DNA of 10,955 nucleotides, taken from contig CP070769.1 in NCBI GenBank assembly GCA_020347085.1, positions 364,691-375,645 on the forward strand. The letters run 5' to 3'. Below the pieces are notes generated by a model. It saw nothing but the letters and a program-made list of their open reading frames with translations, did no database searches and had not been told where the DNA came from. The position numbers and the translations under genes are program-made. Below, piece by piece: positions 1-6,966 of the stretch. The stretch comes from Desulfobacterales bacterium. GTDB taxonomy: Bacteria > Desulfobacterota > Desulfobacteria > Desulfobacterales > C00003060. Position 1 is the stretch's first letter; the number at the start of each line of letters is the position of its first letter.

Positions 1-38
1 CATGTATATCTATCGCCAGATATGCTATCTTCTTTATT

Positions 39-107
39 GGACGACCTCCTTAGTGGTGTATTTGGTTGCTTGGCTAAGTTCCTTATACACCACGGTCGTC
101 CGTTTTT
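39..107 (+). terminator. Long bulged stem-loop followed by T-run
   Basis: Bases 39-46 (GGACGACC) pair with 94-101 (GGTCGTCC), and 53-60 (GTGGTGTA) pair with 86-93 (TACACCAC). This gives a 16-bp stem interrupted on one side by the six-base bulge TCCTTA (47-52), with a 25-nt loop. The right arm is followed by GTTTTT. That is compatible with a Rho-independent terminator for rightward transcription entering from the left. The long loop and the bulge are unusual, so a structured regulatory RNA is an alternative. Read on the minus strand, the bulge region spells TAAGGAGG, a perfect Shine-Dalgarno-like string. Confidence 0.4.
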
Positions 108-131
108 CATATTACCAGAGGCACAGAGTTT

Positions 132-166
132 TTGATCAGACTTCCTGAGAGGGGAAATCTGATCAA
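132..166. repeat. 35-nt near-perfect hairpin
   Basis: TTGATCAGA (132-140) pairs with TCTGATCAA (158-166). After a single C/A mismatch, the inner bases TTCC and GGAA also pair, leaving a loop of about five to seven bases. No T-run follows directly, so it is not a classical terminator. It lies about 30 bp after the 39-101 stem-loop, so the two may belong to one structured transcript or to a repeat remnant. Confidence 0.5.
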
Positions 167-253
167 TATGCAACGCTTCGCGTAGGGCTTTCGATTGTGT
201 CTTTGACGGAACATACGATCACAATACTCATAGCCCAAACAGGGGCTGACAGG

Positions 254-324
254 TTGGCCTGATTTTTCCCACCTGTTCTGTTAAATGCGCAGCCAATTTA
301 ACCGGGGTCAAAAAATCAGGCCAA
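254..324. repeat. 71-bp nested inverted repeat
   Basis: A 14-bp perfect arm at 254-267 (TTGGCCTGATTTTT) is complementary to 311-324. Inside it, GTTAAAT (280-286) pairs with ATTTAAC (296-302) around a nine-base loop. The two nested stems could form a cruciform or a transcribed hairpin. It lies about 70 bp beyond the era stop codon, so it could attenuate or end the era transcript, although a clean terminal U-run is missing. Confidence 0.55.
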
Positions 325-392
325 ATAGCATCATCTCCGCGATCTCTGTGCGCTCAAGCGAGCGGAGCGAGAGGGCGAGAGAATAAACCCAG

Positions 393-1289
393 TCAATACC
401 CCAACCGTCTGATCGCCTTTTCATCTCGGGTCCACTTCTTCTGCAACCGGACCCAGAGTTTCAAAAAGACCTTGCATCCCACCATCCGCTCAATGTCCTC
501 CCTGGCTTGCTCCCCGATCTGTTTAAGCATTTTCCCGCCCTTGCCAATGATCATCGGTTTCTGAGATTCCCGCTCCACGTGGATTGTAGCCTGGATATCG
601 ATCAGGTTTTTTTCAGGGCGCTCCTTGAAGGACTCCACCGTCACCGCCACACCGTATGGAATTTCCTGGCTCATCAAACGGAAGACCTTTTCCCGGATCA
701 TCTCTGCTGCAATGAAACGCTCAGGCATGTCCGTGACGCTGTCCTCCGGATAGTACTGTGGACCCTCAGGAAGCGCGGCAACCATCTCTTTCACCAGCTC
801 ATTTACCTGGATACCTTGAAGAGCCGAGATAGGAACGATGGCACGGAAAGGATAGGCTTCATGCCATTGCTCAATAAGAGGAAGGAGTTTTTCTTTATTC
901 ACCCGGTCAACCTTGTTAATGGCAAGAATAGACGGAAGGTTTTTCTTCTTTAAAGATTCAAGGATGATCTCATCTGAAACATTGTCAGGGGAAGCCGCAT
1001 CTGTCATGAATAAGACCAGGTCCACATCACCCAGCACGTTCAAGGCCACTTCCACCATACGCTCGTTCAGGGGCCCCCGCGCCCGATGCACACCGGGAGT
1101 GTCCAGGAAAATCAGCTGGGCTCCGGGCAAGTGGGCCACACCCAAGATGCGGTGACGTGTGGTCTGGGGTTTTTCGGAGGTAATGGCGATCTTTTGCCCG
1201 AGCAATTGATTCAGCAAAGTGGACTTGCCCACATTGGGCGCCCCTATGATGGCCACAAATCCGGATTTGAAAGGAACCTTGGTGTTCAT
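393..1289 (-). CDS. era: GTPase Era (16S rRNA binding, 30S maturation)
   Basis: Era is an essential GTPase that binds the 3' end of 16S rRNA and helps mature the 30S subunit; it acts in the cytoplasm and at the inner membrane. The 298-residue length matches the family (about 300). Visible motifs are G1 GAPNVGKST (residues 16-24), the switch region QTTRHR (42-47), G3 DTPG (63-66), G4 NKVD (125-128) and an SAL motif near 155. The C-terminal KH domain carries the GKGG loop (about 249-252), and the protein ends in the typical basic IRRLGY. The ATG at 1287-1289 fits the N-terminus of homologues, which begin a few residues before GFVAIIG. A strong promoter lies just upstream (1333-1361). No partner genes such as rnc or recO are adjacent, so it is probably monocistronic. 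Confidence 0.97.
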   Translation of the reverse strand: MNTKVPFKSGFVAIIGAPNVGKSTLLNQLLGQKIAITSEKPQTTRHRILGVAHLPGAQLIFLDTPGVHRARGPLNERMVEVALNVLGDVDLVLFMTDAASPDNVSDEIILESLKKKNLPSILAINKVDRVNKEKLLPLIEQWHEAYPFRAIVPISALQGIQVNELVKEMVAALPEGPQYYPEDSVTDMPERFIAAEMIREKVFRLMSQEIPYGVAVTVESFKERPEKNLIDIQATIHVERESQKPMIIGKGGKMLKQIGEQAREDIERMVGCKVFLKLWVRLQKKWTRDEKAIRRLGY

Positions 1290-1332
1290 CAGGCCAGCGT
1301 TTCCTATTTCTCACATGGTTTTGTAACAGTGG

Positions 1333-1361
1333 AATATAGCGAAGCCGTGCATGGGTGTCAA
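1333..1361 (-). promoter_or_regulatory. Sigma-70-type promoter of era
   Basis: On the minus strand, a -35 box TTGACA (1356-1361, perfect consensus) is followed by a 17-nt spacer and a -10 box TATATT (1333-1338, one mismatch). Transcription would start around 1326, giving a 5' leader of about 37 nt before the era ATG. The box pair sits between era and the inverted-repeat element at 1374-1472, which ends only 12 bp upstream of the -35 box. Confidence 0.8.
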
Positions 1362-1373
1362 TTGAAGCTCCTT

Positions 1374-1472
1374 CTAGTGTGGCGTCTCAGAAGTTTCTTT
1401 AAAAAACATGGAGTCACCGTAAAGCCCTTATCCGAACGACTATTTAAACTTTCTTTTGAGACATGACACTAG
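1374..1472. repeat. 99-bp MITE-like inverted-repeat element with TA ends
   Basis: The arms 1374-1403 and 1443-1472 are reverse complements over 30 bp with eight mismatches. Both read CTAGTGT, then a variable triplet, then GTCTCA, and both end in TTTAAA towards a 39-bp centre. No ORF is inside. The outer CTAG contains TA on both sides, as expected if a short non-autonomous element of the IS630/Tc1 type inserted at a TA dinucleotide. The element class is inference; the inverted repeat itself is read directly. It lies just upstream of the era promoter. Confidence 0.6.
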
Positions 1473-1598
1473 CAAGCTGCAAGGAATCGCCCACCGTAAG
1501 GAATGACGCCATTTGGGGATGTGTTGGCTAATCCGTTGTCCACAGAAATTTGAACCCCTACACGATTCACTTGCAGTTTTTGATGAGATTCGGCATAA

Positions 1599-1923
1599 GT
1601 TATTATGGAGAGCATAATATTGTTTGCAATAGATAACGCAGAAATTTATTCATCAAGGGGTATCTCTTTTTGCGTCAGCTCAAATCTCATCCAGCGTTTT
1701 AGGGGCAGAATGCATCGGGCGACACGAACCAGGCACACGTCAAGGTGGCCTACAAGCTGAACAGCAATTTGTAAATGGATCAAGACCGTATGCAGAATAT
1801 GGTGCCGTGGAGGCACCTGCCAGGCAATATTCAGTGACCTGACGCAAAAAGAGATACCCCTTGACGTCCGACAGACCCATAGCTACTTGGATGCAAACTA
1901 TTAGATGCTCTCCGTAATATAAC
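1599..1923. repeat. 325-bp element with nested inverted repeats
   Basis: A perfect 26-bp inverted repeat is formed by 1653-1678 and 1839-1864. Outside it is a second, imperfect pair: 1599-1627 and 1893-1923 share GTTAT, GGAGAGCAT and GTTTGC in the same order after reverse complementing. The 160-bp centre (1679-1838) holds a small hairpin, GGTGCC (1801-1806) with GGCACC (1812-1817), but no convincing gene. Reading outward, both arms encode LTQKEIPLD. The right arm continues to a stop at 1902-1904 with a tail ending SYLDANY, so coding remnants of a transposase or recombinase are possible but not recognised. Its right end lies 64 bp before the symporter start, so it may affect that gene's expression. 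Confidence 0.65.
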
Positions 1924-1970
1924 GTTCGAAGGACTTTTTATCGGGCCCATTACACAAGTACACAAGGGGA

Positions 1971-1977
1971 AAGGGAG
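1971..1977 (+). promoter_or_regulatory. Ribosome binding site of the AGCS symporter
   Basis: AAGGGAG lies ten bases before the ATG at 1988, within a longer purine-rich run starting at about 1965. It supports 1988 as the original start of the symporter reading frame. No comparable site precedes the TTG at 2222, the first possible start after the internal stop codon. Confidence 0.6.
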
Positions 1978-1987
1978 TCATCTCGCC

Positions 1988-3718
1988 ATGGGACAATTCA
2001 TGGAAACGATCGGTCACATCAATCATTTCTTGTGGGGTGCCTGGACGCTTTATGTTCTGCTCGGGGCGGGCATACTTTTTACGCTCTGGACCAAGATCTC
2101 ACAGTTCAAAGTACTCACCCATGGCGTGGCCGTCACCACCGGTAAGTATGACAATCCTGATGACCCGGGCGCCATCAACCATTTCCAGGCTCTTTCGGCC
2201 GCCTAGTCAGCAACCATCGGGTTGGGCAACATCGGCGGTGTAGCTGTAGCCATAGCGCTGGGGGGGCCCGGTGCACTGTTCTGGATGTGGGTTGTCGGAT
2301 TTCTCGGTATGGCGCTCAAAAGCGTGGAGATTACCCTGGCCATGTTGTACCGCAATACCGACGACCCGGATGACCCACATGGCGGCGCTATGTGGGTCAT
2401 CCACAATACTGTTGGAGCCAAAGGCGGATTCTCGTTGGTGATAGCGAAAACCCTTGGGTTTGTTTTCTGCATCACGCTGCTGATCATGACCATGGCGGGG
2501 GGTAATATGTTCCAGACCTGGAATGTGGCTGACTTGACGCTCAATTATTTCGGGGTCCCCAAGATAGTAACCGGCATTCTCCTAGCCGTTCTGGTCGGAA
2601 TGGTAATCGTCGGCGGGATCAAACGGATTGGCCAGGTGGCCGCCAGGCTTGTTCCTATTATGTGTGTCCTTTATTTGCTTTCCGCACTGGCCGTTTTGGC
2701 TGTGAACGTGCAGGAAATTCCATCCATGTTTGCGCTGATTTTCAGGTGTGCCTTCGCAAAGACGGAGGCTGCGGGTGCATTTCTGGGTGGAACATTCGGA
2801 TTCGTTTTCGCCCAGGGCATGAAGCGGGCGTTATTCTCAAACGAAGCGGGTCTGGGTTCCGCACCCATAGCACATGCCGCGGCCAAGACAAATGAACCAG
2901 CCAGAGAAGGCATCGTGGGGGGCATGGGCCCGTTTATTGACACGCTTTGTATATGTAGCTTGACCGCTCTGGTCATCATTACCACCGGCACTTGGAACCG
3001 TGGACCGATCGGTGAGATGACCGGTAAAGTTGAACTGGTAAGAAACGAAGGCAAGGTCGACTTGGTCGCGCCGGAACAAGTGAGCGCCTTGCCCGAACTC
3101 CCGCTGGGCGAAACCTGGAAAGTTAATACGCAGGTATTTTTCCTGCTTAGATTACCCGTTGATCAAGAAGGGGCCTGGAAACACATCAGGATATACGGAA
3201 CCATTCAGGCTGATCGTCTGGGAAGACCCCGAAACATAGCATGGGAAGAAATACCTGATGGCGCCCAGTGGGTCCTTGACAGGGAGGGCAAACCCGTCAA
3301 GGGTGTCTTTCGCAATTTTGCGGGTGCTACCCTCACGGGCCACGCCTTTGATCGTGCCTTCCCCGGACTTGGTAAGTGGCTGGTTACACTTGCCGCGTGG
3401 TTGTTTGCGGTCTCGACCATGATCTCGTGGAGTTACTACGGAGAGCAGGGGGTGGTATACATGTTTGGCAAGAGATTTGTTCTGCCGTACAAACTTCTGT
3501 TCCTTCTCCTGGCCATAGTGGGTGCCTTCCTGGTGAAAAACAATACCGAACTCGGGGCTTTGGCTGATTTTGGCACTGGTTGGATGTTATGGGCCAACAT
3601 GTTCATCGTACTTACCATGGGACACCTGGCCGTAAAAAGTTTAGACGCTTATTTCAAGCGACTGGGAGCCGGAGCCTTTCAACCCCGCAATGCAACAAAC
3701 CGGTCCCACATAGAGTGA
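1988..3718 (+). pseudogene. AGCS-family sodium:alanine/glycine symporter, interrupted by an in-frame TAG
   Basis: This is an inner-membrane Na+-coupled amino acid importer of the AGCS family (alanine/glycine type). The frame is continuous from ATG 1988 to the stop at 3716-3718 (576 codons) except for TAG at codon 73 (2204-2206). Conserved motifs flank the break directly: HFQALSAA before it, then SATIGLGNIGG after. Further family signatures are GGPGALFWMW, NEAGLGSAPIAHAAA (around residue 285) and WSYYGE near the end. Between NEAGLGS and WSYYGE there is a polar insertion of about 105 residues (roughly 2993-3317) that most members lack, probably on the periplasmic side. A single change (for example TTG Leu to TAG) explains the stop. 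A restart at TTG 2222 would lose the first transmembrane helix and has no ribosome binding site. A sequencing error or suppression cannot be excluded. Confidence 0.85.
2204..2206 (+). other. In-frame amber codon in the symporter
   Basis: TAG separates ...ALSAA from SATIGLGNIGG... without any frame shift. It falls in the conserved unwound-helix region of AGCS transporters (the GTGNI-like motif), where a hydrophobic residue is expected. The reading frame resumes immediately with perfect family similarity, so this is a point substitution, not an indel or insertion. Confidence 0.9.
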
Positions 3719-3855
3719 TAAGGTCAAGAATGTAACATCTATCATCTATGCACCATGCGCTGTGAGCTAAATGGCTTGCAGCTTTGCGCTATTTACCCTC
3801 CGATCTTCACGCCTTTCCGTGCTCGAGATAGCGTAACAACCGGGCGAGAGATTCT

Positions 3856-4170
3856 CTAACGCCTTTTGCGACCGCGGCCTCGTCTGCCCCGCGTAGCAGT
3901 TCTCGGCCTCGATGGCTCAATCCCCCTCCCCTTCAGCCACTCGGCGGCTTCCTCATGTACATCTTTGAGCGGCGATCTCATCAAGATGAGTTTATACATT
4001 TCAATCTCAGCCAGTTCATCGTTCAGCATGAGACAATGGGTGAGTCTTCCCGCCTCACGGGGATGGCTTGCTAGGTGCCGCTTAAAGGCTTTTACGTCTT
4101 TTTGCCTGAGCACGCGGTTGAGTTTCCGGTGAAAATTGGCGTAACCCTTTTCTATCTCCAGTTCGTCCAT
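3856..4170 (-). CDS. Small basic-tailed protein of unknown function
   Basis: I do not recognise a named family for this 104-residue protein. It begins MDELEIEKGYANFHRKLNR, is predicted helical and charged throughout, and ends in a strongly basic tail (RGRRGRGRKRR, residues about 94-104) of the kind that contacts nucleic acid or ribosomes. There is no signal peptide or membrane segment. The centre has an acidic/hydrophobic stretch (LMLNDELAEIEMYKLIL, about 47-63). The ATG at 4168-4170 is supported by a second, decayed copy of the same start region at 6925-7007: the similarity is strongest from the ATG onward into the gene. The 3' end lies 137 bp from the symporter's 3' end, so the two genes converge. 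Confidence 0.6.
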   Translation of the reverse strand: MDELEIEKGYANFHRKLNRVLRQKDVKAFKRHLASHPREAGRLTHCLMLNDELAEIEMYKLILMRSPLKDVHEEAAEWLKGRGIEPSRPRTATRGRRGRGRKRR

Positions 4171-4218
4171 GGCGACTCATCCGTGCGAGAAATTGCGTCA
4201 ACGAAGACCATATAACAT
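4135..4218. repeat. Direct repeat, copy A (5' end of the 3856-4170 gene)
   Basis: This segment covers the first twelve codons of the 104-residue protein and 48 bp upstream of its start. It matches 6931-7007 in the same orientation: 34 of the first 37 bases (4135-4171) are identical, then similarity is patchier but collinear up to the shared ATAACAT (4212-4218). The two copies flank the glycosyltransferase/zincin gene pair. Confidence 0.7.
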
Positions 4219-4578
4219 CTCTAAGGACTGCAGATAGCTTCTTTGAATGGTTATTCTTTTCTCCTTGAGTTTGACATAGGTTATCGTGTAGCCTTTCAAA
4301 ATAGCAAAACCCAACAGTCTCATCCTGAAATGAACCTTTCTCCTCGCAAATCACAGAGTGGCTGTGTGAGGGTTCTGTGAGACGCACATCCACAAGAAAA
4401 CGACGTTTGGGGTTCGTGAGCAACATACCCATCGACTCCGTAGTACACAAGACATTTTTGGCTGTTTCGTGATTATAAGCCTACGATGCATATAAATGCA
4501 TAACCAGCGGCTGCAAAGCGATGCGCTACATTGCGCGCTTGGCCGGGTCGATCGGCCTCACAATCATGGAATGTGGAT
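4171..4578. other. Gene-free intergenic region
   Basis: I see no convincing gene in these 408 bases. A minus-strand frame is open from 4450 down to 4082, but it overlaps the start of the better-supported 3856-4170 gene. Its sequence has no recognisable family, and the corresponding stretch in the second repeat copy differs in length by a non-multiple of three. A TTGACA string (4273-4278) lacks a matching -10 box at the right distance. A small repeat, ATGCAT (4486-4491 and 4496-4501), lies before the glycosyltransferase gene. Confidence 0.5.
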
Positions 4579-6195
4579 ATGAATTTTGAGGTGAATCCTA
4601 GACCGACCTATACTGTTTTACTGCTTCTTGCGGTAAGCGGAGTTTGTGCTTTGGGTATTCTTCTATGGGCCACGCCTTTTGGAATTGGCGTAAGCCCTGA
4701 TTCGACAGTATATATCGCCACGGCCCGGAGCATCGGCGCAGGGCATGGTTTTCAATCGGGTGGTAAGCCGATAACACATTATCCCCCTGTATATCCCACA
4801 GTGCTCGCCTTAAGCGGTTTATTGGAGCCGGATCCACTGGATGGTGCACGTTGGCTGCACGCTTTTCTCTTCGCACTCAACGTTGTTCTTATCGGAATAA
4901 GCACCTACGTATACACCGGGAGTTCTTTCCCGGCGAGTCTGTGCTCCATTTTGCTTTTCCTTTCATCTGCACATATGCTCGATATACACACCATGGCTTG
5001 GTCGGAACCTCTTTTCATCAGCTTGTCCCTATCAGCTTTTCTTGTACTTACATTCTATATAGCGAAACCACGTATCTGGTTATTGGTTGCGTCCTCATCT
5101 TTCCTCGCACTTGCAATAACAACCCGTTACGCTGGTGTTACTCTTCTTCCCGCAATGATAATAGGCATTCTCCTTTTTGAAGAGAAACCGGCCAGGGCGC
5201 AAATCAGAAGCTGCTTTGTCTTACTAGTAATAGGGATTTCTCCGCTAGCTATTTGGCTTTTTCGAAATATCTTGGTTGCACGTTCTGCGATAAACCGCAC
5301 ATTTGCTTTCCATCCAATCAATATCTCGCATATTAAGGATTTCCTGCACACCATGTATGATTTCTGGCTTCCATGGAGCTGCCCGACTAACCTCCAGATA
5401 CCTCAACTCCTATTGGCTGGCGGCCTTGTGCTTACTGGCTTCTTCCTCGTCCTGAGGCATCAGATTAGAGACAAGGCAAAGGTGAGTATGAGCACAGTCA
5501 TGCAGACCCTAATTTTTCTATTCTCCATGACCTACGCGTCATTCTTGTTTGTATCAATATCTTTTGCTGACGCTCACACGCGTTTAAGCTATAGAATCAT
5601 GTCACCGGTTTATGTTTTCGGAATTATTTTCATCATCTCTGTATCTCGGAGCGTAAGTAATCTCAAGAGGCGGCCCAGCCTTTGGTGGTGCCTTCTTGCA
5701 CTTTTCTTCGCGCTCCCGTGCATAAATCTGGACCGTGCAGCATCATTTGCGATTCACCTGCACAATGAGGGTAGTGGTTATACGAAGCGCATTTGGAGGA
5801 ATTCAGAAAGCATAGCGTACGTCAAATCTTTACCTGACGGAGCAATGATATACTCGAATGGACCGGATATAATTCATTTCTTGACAGGAATAAAAGCCAA
5901 AGATATTCCCGCCAAGGTCAATGCTCGCAACAGAGCATCTAACCCTTACTTAGCACGAGAACTCAGGGCGATGAGAAACAATCTGATCGAAAAGAGAGCT
6001 CTTATTGTCTATTTGGACAACATCACGTGGCGCTGGTATCTGCCGACCAAGAAAGAACTGGAAGATGTATATAAAATCCCTGTGCTTTTCAGGCTGCAGG
6101 ATGGAACTGTCTACGCCATAAGGGAACAAGAGATCACACGCGAACAGGGTGCTTCACCTAAGGGGGATTCCGCTCTGCGCCATCCCCGCAGGTGA
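4579..6195 (+). CDS. GT-C type polytopic membrane glycosyltransferase (PMT/ArnT-like)
   Basis: The protein has about ten to twelve hydrophobic helices in its first 370 residues, then a soluble C-terminal domain of roughly 150 residues. Early in the chain, after the first helix, it has the GT-C hallmark DSTVY (Asp...Tyr, around residue 40). This is followed by HYPPVYP, the YPPxYP motif of the PMT_2/RgtA-like group that transfers sugars from polyprenyl-phosphate donors to lipids or glycans outside the cytoplasmic membrane. The acceptor cannot be told. I chose ATG 4579 because translation from the upstream TTG at 4531 would add an arginine- and tryptophan-bearing leader unlike a membrane protein start; the ribosome binding site is weak for both. 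Sampled lines of this gene have 33-40% GC against 57-65% in the symporter gene, which suggests transfer. The last 15 or so residues look like non-family tail. Confidence 0.75.
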   Translation: MNFEVNPRPTYTVLLLLAVSGVCALGILLWATPFGIGVSPDSTVYIATARSIGAGHGFQSGGKPITHYPPVYPTVLALSGLLEPDPLDGARWLHAFLFALNVVLIGISTYVYTGSSFPASLCSILLFLSSAHMLDIHTMAWSEPLFISLSLSAFLVLTFYIAKPRIWLLVASSSFLALAITTRYAGVTLLPAMIIGILLFEEKPARAQIRSCFVLLVIGISPLAIWLFRNILVARSAINRTFAFHPINISHIKDFLHTMYDFWLPWSCPTNLQIPQLLLAGGLVLTGFFLVLRHQIRDKAKVSMSTVMQTLIFLFSMTYASFLFVSISFADAHTRLSYRIMSPVYVFGIIFIISVSRSVSNLKRRPSLWWCLLALFFALPCINLDRAASFAIHLHNEGSGYTKRIWRNSESIAYVKSLPDGAMIYSNGPDIIHFLTGIKAKDIPAKVNARNRASNPYLARELRAMRNNLIEKRALIVYLDNITWRWYLPTKKELEDVYKIPVLFRLQDGTVYAIREQEITREQGASPKGDSALRHPRR

Positions 6196-6291
6196 GTCTT
6201 TCGTTAAACGCCATGTGGAGATCGGGTTGACCGGCTTGCTCCCCGGACACGCAGTGCTGCGTTCAGGCAGAACCCCCGTCCCAATTTATCC

Positions 6292-6321
6292 CCCTTTATC
6301 CCGATGCATCGGGATAAAGGG
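6292..6321. repeat. 30-bp perfect palindrome overlapping a ribosome binding site
   Basis: The 15-base arm CCCTTTATCCCGATG is followed by its exact reverse complement, with no loop. The right arm contains AAAGGG (6316-6321), which is eight bases before the ATG at 6330 and is the likely Shine-Dalgarno of the zincin gene. In RNA, the stem would hide that site; in DNA, it could bind a dimeric protein. The preceding bases repeat TTTATCCC once more (6286-6292). Confidence 0.8.
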
Positions 6322-6329
6322 CATCTTCA

Positions 6330-6866
6330 ATGATCAAAGTTGCTGACTATACCTATTCCAGGAAGAAGGCCATGGTGTATGGCACGGGTATTGGCGTGGC
6401 CACAGGCCTTGTCAATACGTGGCATCCGTTCATCGACTTCACTTTTCGGCCTTCACTGTTCGCGTATCTGGTGGGCGCCATCATTACCATTATCTTTCTG
6501 CACGAGGGTGTTCATGGCGCTGTAGCTATTCTTCTCGGTCACAGACCAATCTTCGGGGTCAAGCCGCCGTTTTTCTATGTGACTTTCGACACAAAAGTTC
6601 CGCGCGGGCACTTCATTGGGGTCACGCTTGCACCTCTTGTCATCCTAAACGTGATATGCGTTGCTCTCTATATCGTCGGTTTTCTCAGGACATTTGTTTT
6701 CTTGTGTCTTATGACAAACACCATCGGATCTATGGGCGATATTTGGATCCTCTTAAAACTCCTGCCGCACGAGCGCTCAGTACTTGTTCAGGACACGAAA
6801 AATGGTATTGAGATCTGGCGGCGAGATGTCGACCCGTTGGAAACCGTCTCTATGAAGAAGGCGTAA
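6330..6866 (+). CDS. DUF3267-family membrane zincin (putative metalloprotease)
   Basis: The 178-residue protein has about four hydrophobic segments and an HExxH zinc motif, HEGVH (residues 58-62), inside the second one. The family's other conserved block is present as GSMGDIWILLK (around 133-143), whose Asp137 is a candidate third metal ligand. It then ends, as family members do, with a short cytoplasmic-looking tail (VLVQDTKNGIEIWRR). DUF3267 proteins are predicted intramembrane-type zinc peptidases; the substrate is unknown. The ATG at 6330 follows AAAGGG by eight bases, within a 30-bp palindrome. It lies 134 bp after the glycosyltransferase gene on the same strand and may be co-transcribed with it. 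Confidence 0.8.
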   Translation: MIKVADYTYSRKKAMVYGTGIGVATGLVNTWHPFIDFTFRPSLFAYLVGAIITIIFLHEGVHGAVAILLGHRPIFGVKPPFFYVTFDTKVPRGHFIGVTLAPLVILNVICVALYIVGFLRTFVFLCLMTNTIGSMGDIWILLKLLPHERSVLVQDTKNGIEIWRRDVDPLETVSMKKA

Positions 6867-6924
6867 TTTTATGGCTGTGCCCACATGCCTTTTAGGTTGG
6901 TTTGAAGAATGAATGCGGAAGTAA

Positions 6925-6966
6925 TCACGGATTGGCGTAAGCATTTTCTATTTCCAGTTCGTCCAT
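6925..6966 (-). pseudogene. Decayed 5' fragment of a paralogue of the 3856-4170 gene
   Basis: From ATG 6964-6966 the minus strand reads MDELEIENAYANP and then stops (TGA at 6925-6927). The first twelve residues differ from the start of the 104-residue protein only at two positions (KG to NA). Similarity ends after the twelfth codon, so this is a truncated start of a second copy, not a functional gene. Confidence 0.7.

Larger units (their letters stand above)
1..392. other. Gene-free, stem-loop-rich region downstream of era
   Basis: No convincing coding sequence is visible on either strand; the stretch lies downstream of the 3' end of era, which reads leftward. It contains three separate inverted repeats (39-101, 132-166, 254-324) and a purine-rich run of GCGAG-like units at about 350-381. 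The density of secondary structure suggests terminators, a small structured RNA or remnants of repeat elements. I recognise no Rfam-type RNA here. Confidence 0.6.

Noticed and set aside
30..55. Possible 3' end of a 16S rRNA (GGA..ACCTCCTTA)
   Set aside because: The bases before it do not resemble the conserved end of 16S rRNA, and the match is limited to about a dozen positions.
1086..1466. Plus-strand open frame extending out of era
   Set aside because: The first half is the antisense of era and the rest runs through the inverted-repeat element; no domain is recognisable.
2222..3718. Stand-alone symporter gene starting at TTG 2222
   Set aside because: The start falls inside a conserved transmembrane motif, lacks a ribosome binding site and would remove the first helix; the interrupted full-length gene explains the data better.
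4273..4300. TTGACA box upstream of the glycosyltransferase gene
   Set aside because: No acceptable -10 box occurs 16-18 bases downstream.
4082..4450. Minus-strand open frame of 122 codons
   Set aside because: It overlaps the start of the better-supported 104-residue gene, has no recognisable family, and the homologous stretch in the second repeat copy differs in length by seven bases, so the frame is not kept.
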